The notes under the pieces: model-generated
What the model was told of the DNA's origin: nothing
What the model saw: the letters and a program-made list of their open reading frames with translations, nothing else
The model's database searches: none
Program-made: the position numbers and the translations under genes
In this document: piece after piece, positions 44,395-53,070 of the stretch
Layout of the letters: each line of letters opens with the position of its first letter
How positions within the stretch are numbered: the stretch's first letter is position 1
Assembly (NCBI RefSeq): GCF_000737065.1
Contig: NZ_AQRC01000001.1
Location: 467,810-531,809, forward strand
DNA: 64,000 nt
Source: Thioclava atlantica
GTDB lineage: Bacteria; Pseudomonadota; Alphaproteobacteria; Rhodobacterales; Rhodobacteraceae
Reading direction: 5' to 3'

Positions 44395-45493
44395 TCTGCT
44401 GCTGGCCACGCTGGTCGCAGCCCCGCTCGTGGCGACGCCGGCTCTGGCTGAGAAGCTCGGCCTCGGACGTCCCGCGCTGCCCGAGGAGATCAAGGCCTGG
44501 ACGGTCGAGGTCTTCCCGGACGGCAAGAACCTTCCCGAAGGCTCGGGCTCGGTCGAGGATGGCGATCAGCTGTTCGCCGACAACTGCGCGGCCTGCCACG
44601 GCGACTTCGCCGAAGGCGTGGACCGTTGGCCGAAACTGGCCGGTGGCAAGGGCACCCTCGCCGCGAAAGATCCGGTGAAGACGGTCGGTTCGTATTTCCC
44701 CTACCTCTCGACGGTCTGGGATTATGCGCATCGCTCGATGCCCTTCGGCAACGCACAGTCGCTCACGGCCGATGAGACCTATGCGATCGTGGCCTATATC
44801 CTCTACTCGAACGACCTCGTCGCCGACGATTTCGTCCTGAGCAAGGAAAACTTCCTCGACGTGAAGATGCCCAACGCGGATGGCTTCATCGTCGATGACC
44901 GGCCCGAGACCGAATATGCGAAATTCTCGGAAGCGGCCTGCATGACCGACTGCAAGAAGGACGTTCACATCACGATGCACGCCAGCGTGCTCGACGTGAC
45001 GCCGGGTTCGGATAACGCGGACGAGGAGGCCTCGGCCGCCACGACCTCGGACGTCCAGACCGCGGAGGCAGCCGCCCCGGCCGCCGAAGCTCCGGCCGAG
45101 GAAGCCCCGGCTCCCGCCGAGGAGCAGGCCGCGGCCGCCCCGGCCGCAGCCGAGGAAAGCCTGTCCTCCGATCCCGAGCTGGTCTCTGCCGGCGAGAAGG
45201 TCTTCAAGAAGTGCAAGGCCTGCCACCAGGTCGGCGAAGACGCGAAGAACCGCGTCGGCCCCGTCCTGAACGGCCTGATCGGTCGCACCGCCGGCACCGT
45301 CGACGGCTTCAAATACTCGAAGTCGATGAAGGAGCATGGTGAGAACGGCCTCGTCTGGACCCAGAAGACGGTCGAAGAGTACCTCGCGGATCCGAAAGGC
45401 TACATTCCGAAGAACAAGATGTCCTTCGCCGGCCTGAAAGACCCCGAAGACGTCAAGGCGGTCCTCGCCTATATCGAAAGCCAAGGTGGCTGA
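44375..45493 (+). CDS. soxD: Sulfur dehydrogenase dihaem cytochrome SoxD
   Basis: A 372-residue dihaem cytochrome c partner of SoxC. It has a signal peptide (RRNLLLATLVAAPLVATPALA), haem 1 CAACH at 71-75, a 70-residue Ala/Glu/Pro linker (TAEAAAPAAEAPAEEA), and a mitochondrial-type C-terminal cytochrome domain with CKACH at 280-284 and axial Met in PKNKMSFAG. GGGGAG lies before the ATG, inside the end of soxC. A terminator follows. The genes soxE, soxF, soxG and soxH known from Paracoccus pantotrophus are not next. Confidence 0.93.
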   Translation: MSKCRRNLLLATLVAAPLVATPALAEKLGLGRPALPEEIKAWTVEVFPDGKNLPEGSGSVEDGDQLFADNCAACHGDFAEGVDRWPKLAGGKGTLAAKDPVKTVGSYFPYLSTVWDYAHRSMPFGNAQSLTADETYAIVAYILYSNDLVADDFVLSKENFLDVKMPNADGFIVDDRPETEYAKFSEAACMTDCKKDVHITMHASVLDVTPGSDNADEEASAATTSDVQTAEAAAPAAEAPAEEAPAPAEEQAAAAPAAAEESLSSDPELVSAGEKVFKKCKACHQVGEDAKNRVGPVLNGLIGRTAGTVDGFKYSKSMKEHGENGLVWTQKTVEEYLADPKGYIPKNKMSFAGLKDPEDVKAVLAYIESQGG

Positions 45494-45506
45494 TTTCCTC
45501 CCCGGC

Positions 45507-45524
45507 GGGGGCGCTCGCGCCCCC
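45507..45524. repeat. Hairpin after soxD
   Basis: GGGGGCG (45507-45513) and CGCCCCC (45518-45524) form a 7-bp stem 13 bases after the soxD stop; no T-run. Confidence 0.4.
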
Positions 45525-45564
45525 GTCAACCCTGACCGGCAGGGGCCTTCCGCCTGCCAGTTAT

Positions 45565-45598
45565 GACGCCCGCGCTCCCCGCGGGCGTCTTCCTTTTC
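45565..45598 (+). terminator. Intrinsic terminator of the sox cluster
   Basis: GACGCCCGC (45565-45573) and GCGGGCGTC (45581-45589) form a perfect 9-bp stem followed by TTCCTTTTCC. Confidence 0.7.
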
Positions 45599-45690
45599 CG
45601 TTCCCCGACCCGCGAGAAGATGGACGACCCGGCCTTGCGGCCCGGGGCGCGGCGTGGATAGTGGGGGCGAGCCGAAGAGGGGAGACAGAC

Positions 45691-46932
45691 ATGAGTGATC
45701 CGAGCCAGCGCGCGCGCGCCATTTTCGAGGCGGGAGTTCGCGCGGCCGATCCGGCAGGTGGCGTGAGCGCGGCTATGGATTGGGTCCGCGAGGATCCGCC
45801 CGGGCCGGGAGGCCGCTGGCAGGTGGTGGCACTGGGCAAGGCGGCGCTCGCGATGGCGGGGGCGGCATTGCGCGCGCTCCCCGAAGGCGCGCAGGCGCTT
45901 ATCGTGACCAATCCCGAAAACGCTGAGAACGCTGAGGCGCCCGAAGACGCTACGCTGATCGCAGGCGATCACCCCGTGCCCGGTGCTGGCAGCCAACGGG
46001 CAGGGCAGGCGATCCTCGACTGCCTCGCGCGAATGGGGCCGGAGGATCGGGTGCTCGCGCTGATCTCCGGTGGCGGCTCCGCTCTGGCCGTGGCCCCGGC
46101 CGAAGGGCTGAGCCTTGCGGACAAGGCCGAAGTCAGCCGGCTCCTGCTCGGATGCGGGGCCGATATCACCCAGATGAACCTCATTCGCCAGCAGCTCTCC
46201 CGCCTCAAGGGCGGCGGCTGGCTGGGTGCGAGCGCGGCGCCCGTGACCGGTCTCATCCTGTCCGATGTTCCGGGCGACGATCTGCGCGTGATCGCCTCCG
46301 GGCCTACCGTCGCACCGATCGGCACGCGCCGGGAGGCCGCGGATCTCTGCCGCGGGCTCGGGATCTGGACGAAGCTGCCGGAGACGGTGCAACGTGTCCT
46401 CGGACAGGAGACGGAGGCCGCGCCCCAGCCGCCCGCGCGTAACCGGTTGATCGGGGCGAACGGGATCTCGGTCGATGCGATGGTCGTGGCCGGGGCCGAA
46501 CGGGGGCCGTTCCCCCTCGAAGGCGATGTGGCGGATCTGGCGCCGCGTTTCGTGTCGCTGCTGCGTGACCTCGCGCCGGGGCAGGCGCTGGCCTTCGGTG
46601 GTGAGACCACGGTGACGTTGCGCGGCGACGGCCTCGGCGGTCGCAATCAGGAGCTGGCGCTTCGGGTCGCTCTGGCCGCGGAGGAGGCGGGCGTCGATGG
46701 GGCGTGGTGTTTCCTGTCGGGCGGGACGGACGGACGCGACGGGCCGACCGATGCGGCGGGTGGCCTCGTCGGGCCAGACACCTGCGCCACGGCCCGCGCG
46801 CAGGGCTTCGACCCGCGCGATGCGCTGGCACGCAATGACAGCTATCACGCCCTGAAGGCGGCGGGGGCTTTGTTGATGACGGGAGCGACCGGCACGAACG
46901 TGGCCGATCTCGCGGTCCTCATCCGAGGCTAG
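45691..46932 (+). CDS. Glycerate 2-kinase / MOFRL family (TtuD-like)
   Basis: A 413-residue enzyme of the DUF4147-MOFRL family, which phosphorylates glycerate and was earlier named hydroxypyruvate reductase TtuD. It has the N-terminal pattern VVALGKAALAMAGAAL, the GDHPVPG motif, the nucleotide loop ALISGGGSALAVAPAEG, and the C-terminal MOFRL region (GGRNQELALRVAL, CFLSGGTDGRDGPTDAAGG). Start at ATG 45691 with GAGGGGAGA upstream; a GTG at 45661 is less likely. It sits after the sox terminator and is probably not functionally part of sox. Confidence 0.88.
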   Translation: MSDPSQRARAIFEAGVRAADPAGGVSAAMDWVREDPPGPGGRWQVVALGKAALAMAGAALRALPEGAQALIVTNPENAENAEAPEDATLIAGDHPVPGAGSQRAGQAILDCLARMGPEDRVLALISGGGSALAVAPAEGLSLADKAEVSRLLLGCGADITQMNLIRQQLSRLKGGGWLGASAAPVTGLILSDVPGDDLRVIASGPTVAPIGTRREAADLCRGLGIWTKLPETVQRVLGQETEAAPQPPARNRLIGANGISVDAMVVAGAERGPFPLEGDVADLAPRFVSLLRDLAPGQALAFGGETTVTLRGDGLGGRNQELALRVALAAEEAGVDGAWCFLSGGTDGRDGPTDAAGGLVGPDTCATARAQGFDPRDALARNDSYHALKAAGALLMTGATGTNVADLAVLIRG

Positions 46933-46933
46933 C

Positions 46934-47044
46934 TCAGGTGTTTTCCGCGGGGACCGGCTGGCTGCTCCGGCGCAGGCGCAGATAGGCCTCGCGCGCAATC
47001 GCGGTCCCGATGAGGAGAAGGGCGAGCGTGTCGAAAGAGAGCAT
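46934..47044 (-). CDS. Possible 36-residue membrane miniprotein
   Basis: An ATG at 47044 opens a 36-residue frame starting MLSFDTLALLLIGTAIAREA and ending in a basic/polar tail. The first half would make one membrane helix, the second is YLRLRRSSQPVPAENT. AAGAGGA lies 8 bases upstream. That site is inside a six-residue minicistron (47064-47044) whose TGA shares one base with this ATG. It may be a small envelope protein; no family recognised. It converges with the glycerate kinase gene, with stops one base apart. Confidence 0.4.
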   Translation of the reverse strand: MLSFDTLALLLIGTAIAREAYLRLRRSSQPVPAENT

Positions 47045-47185
47045 CACTGGGTCCTCTTTGCCATGCGGCACGGGCGGTTTCATCGGATGAGCATCGGCTC
47101 GCGATCGAAGGTGGGGGCGGAATGCGGCACAAAAAAGGCACCTCCGCGGCGATACTGCGCCTGACGCGGCCTCGGTGCAGGGGCG

Positions 47186-47779
47186 TCAGCGTTCGAGGAT
47201 CAGCATGCCGCGCGAGAACTCCACCTTCGCGAACCGCGTCAGATAGGTCATCCCGAGAAGCGAGGTATCCATCGCACCCCGATTGACGACCGCGCGCAGC
47301 CCTGAATCGTGGATCGGCCCGAGATCGAAGCTGCGGATGCGCACTGGCGCGGTGGCGACGATGCCGTTCGCGGTGCGGGCCTGCCCGATATAGGCGAGCC
47401 CCTGAGTGGCAATCCCGGCACGCTCGGCAGCCTGCTGGGTCAGCACCACCTGACTTGCCCCGGTATCGACGACGAAGCGGGTCGGCGTGCCGTTCACATC
47501 GGCGGTGAGGTAATAATGGCCATCGGGCGCCTGTGGCACCTCGATCCGGCCGTTCGAGACCACCGCCTGTTCGGGGATCGTGACTTGCCGCTGGATGTCC
47601 GACCAGAGCCCCACAGCGGCGAGCGTTCCGAGAAAGATCAGCCCCCAGATCGCCGCCTGCTGCAGGGTGCGCCCCGGACGCCGGCGGATCTCGAGCAGGA
47701 AATACCCGCCCACTGCGATCAGCAGCAGCCCGAGATAGACGAGCCGCCCCCAATTCTCGCTGATGATCGTCTCTACCAT
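47186..47779 (-). CDS. Retropepsin-like aspartic protease, membrane anchored (TIGR02281 family)
   Basis: A 197-residue protein with two N-terminal membrane helices (LVYLGLLLIAVGGYFLLE and AAIWGLIFLGTLAAVGLW) and a periplasmic single-domain aspartic protease fold. The catalytic motif is RFVVDTGASQVVL (Asp105), with later strands DSGLRAVVNRGAMDTSLLGM (LLGMTYL loop), typical of clan AA TIGR02281 proteins. Such proteins act as dimers. Target unknown. A hairpin CTGACGC/GCGTCAG surrounds the region just after the stop (47161-47189). Confidence 0.82.
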   Translation of the reverse strand: MVETIISENWGRLVYLGLLLIAVGGYFLLEIRRRPGRTLQQAAIWGLIFLGTLAAVGLWSDIQRQVTIPEQAVVSNGRIEVPQAPDGHYYLTADVNGTPTRFVVDTGASQVVLTQQAAERAGIATQGLAYIGQARTANGIVATAPVRIRSFDLGPIHDSGLRAVVNRGAMDTSLLGMTYLTRFAKVEFSRGMLILER

Positions 47780-47851
47780 CGGTTCTCGTCACACAAACGC
47801 TCTCGGGGCGAATGTAGGGTGAGGATGACCCGATTCACAGAGGACAAAATG

Positions 47852-48490
47852 TCAGCTGAAGGCGGGCATCAGCCCCGCGCCCTGCAACCCGTCGAGAATG
47901 AACTGGACCGCGAGCGCGGCAAGCAGCATCCCCAGCAGCCGCGTCACCACCATCGTTCCGGTTCGCCCGAGCGCACGCTCGATCGGCGTCGCAAGCAGGA
48001 ACATCGCGAAGACGCAGCCGAGCACCGCGAGCATCACGATCAGGATCGCCATGACATGCAGCCAGTCCGCCCCCGGTTTGCCCGCGAGCAGGATCATCGT
48101 CGCCATCGCGCCCGGCCCCGCCAGCAGGGGGGTGGCGAGCGGGAAGACCGACGGATCGTGTTCGGGTTCGGCCTCGTGTTCCTCGCCCTGCTTCTCGCGC
48201 CGCTTGGTTCGGCGCTCGAAGAGCATGTCGAGGGCGGTCAGGAAAAGCAGTATGCCGCCCGCGATCCGGAAGGCGGGCATCGAGATCCCGATACCGGCAA
48301 GGATCTTGTCGCCGAACAGGCCGAACAGTGTCAGCAGGATCGCCGCGATCACGAGGGAGCGCAGCGCGATGCGCAACCGTGCACGCGGGCTCTGGCCGAG
48401 CGTCAGCGCGATGAAGACCGGCGCGAGCCCGATCGGGTCCACGATGACGAACAGCGTCACGAAGGCGGTGATGTATTCGGCGCCGGCCAC
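47852..48490 (-). CDS. MarC family membrane protein
   Basis: A 212-residue six-helix membrane protein of the MarC/UPF0056 family (AEYITAFVTLFVIVDPIGLAPVFIALT at the start; FPLATPLLAGPGAMATMIL in the middle), with a charged 25-residue loop (FERRTKRREKQGEEHEAEPE). Early work linked MarC to multiple antibiotic resistance, but its function remains unclear. The GTG at 48490 has AGAGG 6 bases upstream; codons further upstream overlap the regulator gene. It follows the HTH gene by 28 bases and is probably co-transcribed. Confidence 0.82.
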   Translation of the reverse strand: MAGAEYITAFVTLFVIVDPIGLAPVFIALTLGQSPRARLRIALRSLVIAAILLTLFGLFGDKILAGIGISMPAFRIAGGILLFLTALDMLFERRTKRREKQGEEHEAEPEHDPSVFPLATPLLAGPGAMATMILLAGKPGADWLHVMAILIVMLAVLGCVFAMFLLATPIERALGRTGTMVVTRLLGMLLAALAVQFILDGLQGAGLMPAFS

Positions 48491-48518
48491 GGAAACCTCT
48501 TCTCTATCCTGCGCGACC

Positions 48519-48905
48519 CTAGCTTTTCGTCGGAGCGGTCGCCAGCCCTTCCCCCGCGTCCTCGGCGCTCGGTGGGGGCAGGACGGCGCGGATCTTCGTC
48601 GCCAGGCTCGCGGCTCCGGCGGCAATGCGCGGATCCTCCACAGCCTCGGCCAGCGTCAGAAGGTGGTCGAGCGCGGCCAGTTCCTCGCGGGTCAGCACCA
48701 GCGGCGGAAGGCCCACGGCCCGGCGAAGGATATATCCCACGCCACGCTCGCCCTCGACCGGTACGCCATAGGCCGAGATCTCGGCCATGTCGCGCCAGAT
48801 CGTGCGCTCCGAGACATCGAGCCGCGCGGCCAGATCGCGCGCGCGATGCATCTTGCCGTCGCGCAGGATCGCGATGATCTGCTGCAATCGCTCGTCGCGG
48901 GTCAC
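48519..48905 (-). CDS. YafY-like HTH regulator lacking the WYL domain
   Basis: A 128-residue DNA-binding protein. The N-terminal HTH_11 domain matches YafY-type regulators (DERLQQIIAILRDGKMHRAR, DLAARLDVSERTIWRDMAEI, VPVEGERGVGYILR). The first part of the linker (LPPLVLTREELAALDHL) is kept, but the WYL ligand domain that normally follows is absent: the frame stops after KIRAVLPPPSAEDAGEG. Starts at GTG 48905 with GAGGAGAG. A 20-bp dyad 52 bases upstream is a likely own operator. Confidence 0.72.
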   Translation of the reverse strand: MTRDERLQQIIAILRDGKMHRARDLAARLDVSERTIWRDMAEISAYGVPVEGERGVGYILRRAVGLPPLVLTREELAALDHLLTLAEAVEDPRIAAGAASLATKIRAVLPPPSAEDAGEGLATAPTKS

Positions 48906-48956
48906 GTTGCTCTCCTCAGGGACCGTGTCGTGAAGACAGTAGCTTTCCCGGGGGCA

Positions 48957-48976
48957 ACTGACAATGAACTGTCAGT
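48957..48976. promoter_or_regulatory. ACTGACA-N6-TGTCAGT dyad, probable HTH operator
   Basis: Perfect 7-bp arms at 48957-48963 and 48970-48976 in the divergent region of the YafY-like gene and tatA. TGACA/TGTCA dyads are commonly found upstream of YafY-type regulators; autoregulation is inferred. Confidence 0.5.
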
Positions 48977-49097
48977 AATCTGCGCTCCCGCCCCGCGAAG
49001 CGGTGAAAATCGACTAGGATTGGCGCGCGCATGGTCATAAAACTTGGCCCTGCAAAACGGGTGCGGGCGGCGGGCCTGCATCAGAGGAGACAAGATT

Positions 49098-49313
49098 ATG
49101 CTCAACAATATCGGCCTTCCCGGCCTTCTTCTGATCGCTGTCGTGGTGCTGGTGCTGTTCGGCCGTGGCAAGATCTCCTCGCTGATGGGCGAGGTCGGCA
49201 AGGGAATCACCGCCTTCAAGAAGGGCGTGACCGACGGCACGAAAGAGCTCGAGGATGCGAGCTCCGACGACGCGCGCGACGTCACCCCGGAAAAGGAAAA
49301 GGACAAGGCCTGA
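49098..49313 (+). CDS. tatA: Sec-independent protein translocase TatA
   Basis: A 71-residue TatA. One membrane helix ([19 protein letters not shown]) is followed by the amphipathic helix [19 protein letters not shown] with the FGRGK hinge, and an acidic tail. TatA forms the pore for folded proteins. Start at 49098 with AGAGGAGA upstream. tatB follows after 67 bases. The Tat system should export SoxYZ and SoxC of this cluster. Confidence 0.92.
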   Translation: MLNNIGLPGLLLIAVVVLVLFGRGKISSLMGEVGKGITAFKKGVTDGTKELEDASSDDARDVTPEKEKDKA

Positions 49314-49380
49314 GCCTGTCCGCGTCGCGGGGCTGAGGCCCAGGATGTCCCGAAGAACTGGCCGGAGGGCCTGAGCACGC

Positions 49381-49920
49381 ATGTTCGACATCGGTTGGAG
49401 CGAACTTCTGCTGGTTGGCGTCGTGGCGCTGATCGTGGTGGGTCCGAAGGATCTGCCCAAGATGTTCCATCAGCTTGGCCGGATCACCGCGAAGGCCAAA
49501 TCGATGGCGCGCGAGTTTTCGCGCGCCATGGAGGACGCCGCGAAAGATACCGGGCTCGACGAGGCCGCAGGTTCGATGCGCGATCTCAAGTCCCTGGCCT
49601 CGAAGAAATCGCTTGGCATCGACGCGCTCGAGAAGGCGGCTGACAGTTTCGAGAAATGGGAGCCCAAGATTCCCGACAGCTCGAAAGCCGCCGCGCTCAA
49701 GCCCGATCCGGAGGCGGAGCCGCCCAAACCCGAGGCGGCACCGGCGAAACCCGCAGGCAAGAAGCCCGCCGCGAAAAAGGCCGCCGCGCCGAAGAAGACG
49801 GCGGCGGCGAAACCGGCGGCAAAAACGGCCCCCAAATCGAGCAGCAAGACCGCCGCGAAACCGGCGGCGAAGAAGACGGCCGCGGCGCGCAAGCCCGCGC
49901 CCAAGAAGGATGACGCATGA
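49381..49920 (+). CDS. tatB: Sec-independent protein translocase TatB
   Basis: A 179-residue TatB. The N-terminal helix [21 protein letters not shown] and the amphipathic region [25 protein letters not shown] are standard. The C-terminal 90 residues are rich in Lys, Ala and Pro (repeats of [13 protein letters not shown] type), an alphaproteobacterial feature. It receives Tat signal peptides with TatC. It overlaps tatC by 4 bases (ATGA). Confidence 0.92.
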   Translation: MFDIGWSELLLVGVVALIVVGPKDLPKMFHQLGRITAKAKSMAREFSRAMEDAAKDTGLDEAAGSMRDLKSLASKKSLGIDALEKAADSFEKWEPKIPDSSKAAALKPDPEAEPPKPEAAPAKPAGKKPAAKKAAAPKKTAAAKPAAKTAPKSSSKTAAKPAAKKTAAARKPAPKKDDA

Positions 49921-50822
49921 GCGAGCATGACGAGATCGAGGACAGCGCCGCCCCGCTGATCGAGCACCTCGCGGAACTGCGCACCCGGATCCTCTATTCG
50001 CTCGGCGCCTTCGTCGCGGCGATGGTGGTCTGCTACACGGTCTGGAACCCGATCTTCAACTTCCTGACCCGCCCCGTCTGTTCGGCGCTGGCCTCGCGCG
50101 GCGAGCAATGCGGCCTTTACCTGATCAAGCTGCAGGAAGGCTTCTTCGTCGCGATCAACATCTCTTTCCTGGGCGGTTTCGCTCTGGCCTTCCCGATCAT
50201 CGCCTATCAGATGTGGCGTTTCGTGGCGCCGGGCCTCTACAAGAACGAGAAGAACGCGTTTCTGCCCTTCCTGATCGCCTCGCCGATCATGTTCTTCCTC
50301 GGCGCGGCCTTCGCTTATTACGTGATCCTGCCGCTTGCCTTCAATTTCTTCCTCGGCTTCCAGCAGGGCGAGATCGGGGCGACTACCGGGGCCAACGATA
50401 TGGCCGCGATCGGCTTCCAGGGCTCGGTGCAGGAATATCTCAACCTGACGATCAAGTTCGTCATGGCCTTCGGGATCTGCTTCCAGCTGCCGGTTCTGCT
50501 GTCGCTGATGGGCAAGGCCGGGCTGGTCTCGGCGCGCGGTCTCGCCGGCATGCGCAAATATGCCGTGGTCGCGATCCTGATCGTGGCCGCGATCGCGACT
50601 CCGCCGGACGTCGTCAGCCAGGTGATCCTGTTCACGGTGGTCTATGGCCTCTACGAGATCTCCATCCAGATCGTGAAGCGGATCGAGAAGACCCGCGAGG
50701 CCCGGATGCGCGCCGAAGGAACCTGGATCGACCCCGACGAATGGGAAGATCTCGAGAGCGCCTTCGACGAGGACGACCCGTTCGACGACGAGGGTGAGGA
50801 CGACCGCGAGGGCAAGGCATGA
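49917..50822 (+). CDS. tatC: Sec-independent protein translocase TatC
   Basis: A 301-residue six-helix membrane protein, the receptor for twin-arginine signals. Family marks are [20 protein letters not shown], the [21 protein letters not shown] loop and the later helices ending [15 protein letters not shown]. The C-terminal tail is acidic ([19 protein letters not shown]) and longer than usual. It overlaps the DUF815 gene by 4 bases (ATGA). Confidence 0.95.
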   Translation: MSEHDEIEDSAAPLIEHLAELRTRILYSLGAFVAAMVVCYTVWNPIFNFLTRPVCSALASRGEQCGLYLIKLQEGFFVAINISFLGGFALAFPIIAYQMWRFVAPGLYKNEKNAFLPFLIASPIMFFLGAAFAYYVILPLAFNFFLGFQQGEIGATTGANDMAAIGFQGSVQEYLNLTIKFVMAFGICFQLPVLLSLMGKAGLVSARGLAGMRKYAVVAILIVAAIATPPDVVSQVILFTVVYGLYEISIQIVKRIEKTREARMRAEGTWIDPDEWEDLESAFDEDDPFDDEGEDDREGKA

Positions 50823-51661
50823 GCGACGAGGTGCTGACCCGGATTGCGTCGGCCCTCGAACGCCTCGCGCCCGCACCGCAGCCCGCGCCGGATTTCCGGC
50901 AGGCCGAGGCGTTCATCTGGCACACCGCGCCCGATCGGCTCGAACCCGTCCCGGTGGTGTCGCGGATCGATCTTCGCCTGCTGCACGGCATCGACCGCTC
51001 GCGCGATACGTTGCTGGCCAACACCCTGCAATTCGCGCGGGGTGCGGCGGCAAACAACGCGCTCCTGTGGGGGGCGCGCGGGATGGGGAAAAGCTCGCTC
51101 GTGAAGGCGGCCCATGCGGCGGCCGTGGACGAGGGCCTGCCGCTGAAGCTGGTGGAACTGGCGCGCGAGGATCTGCCCTCGGTGGGCCGTCTGCTCGCGC
51201 ATCTGCGCGACGCGCCCGAGATGCGTTTCATTCTGTTCTGCGACGACCTGTCCTTCAGCCATGACGACCAGCATTACAAATCGCTGAAAGCGGTGCTCGA
51301 TGGCGGGATCGAGGGGCGGCCGGCGAACGTGATCCTCTATGCCACCTCGAACCGCCGCCACCTGATGCCGCGCGACATGATCGAGAACGAGCGCTCGACC
51401 GCCATCAACCCCTCCGAGGCGGTGGAGGAGAAGGTCTCGCTGTCGGATCGCTTCGGGCTGTGGCTGGGCTTTCACCCCTGTTCGCAGGACGAATATCTCG
51501 CGATGATCCGGGGCTATTGCGATAGCTACGGGGTCGAGATCTCCGATGCGGAACTGCGGGCCGAGGCGATCGAGTGGCAGGCCACGCGCGGGGCACGCTC
51601 GGGCCGCGTCGCCTGGCAGTATTTCACCGATCTCGCGGGCAGGCGCGGCGTCGCGCTCTGA
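50819..51661 (+). CDS. DUF815 family ATPase
   Basis: A 280-residue cytoplasmic AAA-like ATPase of the DUF815 family. Walker A is [15 protein letters not shown] near residue 83, Walker B-like [18 protein letters not shown], and sensor-like [16 protein letters not shown]. Function is unknown. It overlaps tatC by 4 bases, an arrangement seen in other alphaproteobacteria, so it is translated with the Tat operon, though no direct role in export is known. The tail ends [11 protein letters not shown]. Confidence 0.85.
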   Translation: MSDEVLTRIASALERLAPAPQPAPDFRQAEAFIWHTAPDRLEPVPVVSRIDLRLLHGIDRSRDTLLANTLQFARGAAANNALLWGARGMGKSSLVKAAHAAAVDEGLPLKLVELAREDLPSVGRLLAHLRDAPEMRFILFCDDLSFSHDDQHYKSLKAVLDGGIEGRPANVILYATSNRRHLMPRDMIENERSTAINPSEAVEEKVSLSDRFGLWLGFHPCSQDEYLAMIRGYCDSYGVEISDAELRAEAIEWQATRGARSGRVAWQYFTDLAGRRGVAL

Positions 51662-51685
51662 GCCGCGCCGCGCCGGGGCAGGGGG

Positions 51686-53002
51686 TCAGACCCCCAGCTT
51701 GTCGCGCAGCCCGTACCACCACGACCCGATCACGGAATAGGGCACGCGGAAGGTGCGCCCGCCGGGGAAGGGGATCCAGGGTAGCCTGGCGAATGTGTCG
51801 AAACGCGTCAGGTCGCCGTCGATCGCCTCCGATAGGATCCGCCCGAATGTGTGCGACCCGGTCACGCCGTGCCCGGAATAGCCATGCGCGAAATAGGTGT
51901 TCGCCCCGATCCGCCCCATCTGAGGCACGCGGCTGAACGAGAGCGCGAAATTGCCCGACCAGGCGTAGTCGATCTCGGTACCGTCGAGTTGCGGGAACAC
52001 TTTCACGAGGTTCTTCCAGAGCTTCGCCTTGATGTCCTTCGGATCGGCCCCGCCATAGACCGTGCCGCCTCCGAAGAGCAGCCGGTGATCGGCGGACATC
52101 CGGTAATAGTCGAGGATGTAGCGCACGTCCTCGATGCAGACATCCGAGGGCATCAGCTCGCGCGCCAGCGCCTCTCCCAGGGGCTTCGTCGCCATCACCT
52201 GCGTCGAGACCGGCATCACGCGGCGCTCCAGCGTGGGCACCACATGGCCCAGATAGGCATTGCCGCACAGCACCAGCGTCTTGGCGGTGATCTGGCCCTT
52301 CGCGGTCCTGATGACGGGGCGCGCGGCCTCGGTATCGACGGATGTGACGGGCGACATCTCGTAAATGGTCCCGCCAAGGCTTTCGAGCGCGGCAGCCTCG
52401 CCGAGCGCGAGGTTGAGCGGGTGCAGATGGCCGCCCTTATGGTCGATCATCCCGCCGGTATAGAGATCGGATTTCGCGTGCTGGCGCATCTCGGAGGCCG
52501 AGAGCATCTCCTGGCTCTCGATCCCGTAGCTGCGCCAGAGCTTCCAGCGCGCTTCGAGATCCTTGGCATGCTTGGAGGTGAGCGCAGCGAAGACATTGCC
52601 GTGCTTCAGGTCGCATTGGATGTCGTAGGTCGCGATGCGCTCGCGGATGATGTCGCCGCCCTCCATCACGAGGCTGGCGACGAAACTCGCGGTGTCCTGG
52701 CCGTAGCGGCTCTGGATCGTCTCGAGGCTGGCATTGAGCCCGTTCACGATCTGCCCGCCATTGCGCCCCGATGCGCCCCAGCCGATCCGCGCGCCCTCGA
52801 TCACCGTCACGCTGTAGCCCTTCTCGGCCAGATGCAGCGCGGTCGAGAGACCCGAGAAGCCGGCGCCCACGACGCAGATATCCGCCTCCACCTCGCCCAC
52901 GAGTTCAGGACGCATCGGCGCGGGGTTGGCGGAAGCCGCGTAATAGCTGCCGGTATGGCTGCCGTCGCCCGCATAGGGGTGGTTGGGAAGGGTGGTCATC
53001 AT
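51686..53002 (-). CDS. FAD-dependent oxidoreductase (PuuB/OrdL-like)
   Basis: A 438-residue DAO-family flavoenzyme. The dinucleotide motif is ICVVGAGFSGLSTALHLAEKGY near residue 42, then GWGASGRNGGQIV; the C-terminal FAD-binding part is YFAHGYSGHGVTGSHTFGRIL. It resembles gamma-glutamylputrescine oxidase, which acts on amines. It lies 68 bases after the ornithine cyclodeaminase gene on the same strand, so it may belong to the arginine/ornithine catabolic unit. Exact amine substrate unknown. A second ATG follows at once (MMTT). Confidence 0.82.
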   Translation of the reverse strand: MMTTLPNHPYAGDGSHTGSYYAASANPAPMRPELVGEVEADICVVGAGFSGLSTALHLAEKGYSVTVIEGARIGWGASGRNGGQIVNGLNASLETIQSRYGQDTASFVASLVMEGGDIIRERIATYDIQCDLKHGNVFAALTSKHAKDLEARWKLWRSYGIESQEMLSASEMRQHAKSDLYTGGMIDHKGGHLHPLNLALGEAAALESLGGTIYEMSPVTSVDTEAARPVIRTAKGQITAKTLVLCGNAYLGHVVPTLERRVMPVSTQVMATKPLGEALARELMPSDVCIEDVRYILDYYRMSADHRLLFGGGTVYGGADPKDIKAKLWKNLVKVFPQLDGTEIDYAWSGNFALSFSRVPQMGRIGANTYFAHGYSGHGVTGSHTFGRILSEAIDGDLTRFDTFARLPWIPFPGGRTFRVPYSVIGSWWYGLRDKLGV

Positions 53003-53070
53003 GCTCGCTCCCGCTCAGAAGGGCTGTCGTGCTCTCGGTGCCACGGGCGCGAGCGAAGCGCAAGCGGCGC

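Noticed and set aside
45507..45598. Possible small RNA between soxD and the glycerate kinase gene
   Set aside because: Two hairpins fit ordinary terminators; no promoter-like element was seen between them.
45691..46932. Glycerate kinase as a member of the sox operon
   Set aside because: A strong terminator and 197 bases separate it from soxD, and its known chemistry has no link to sulfur oxidation.
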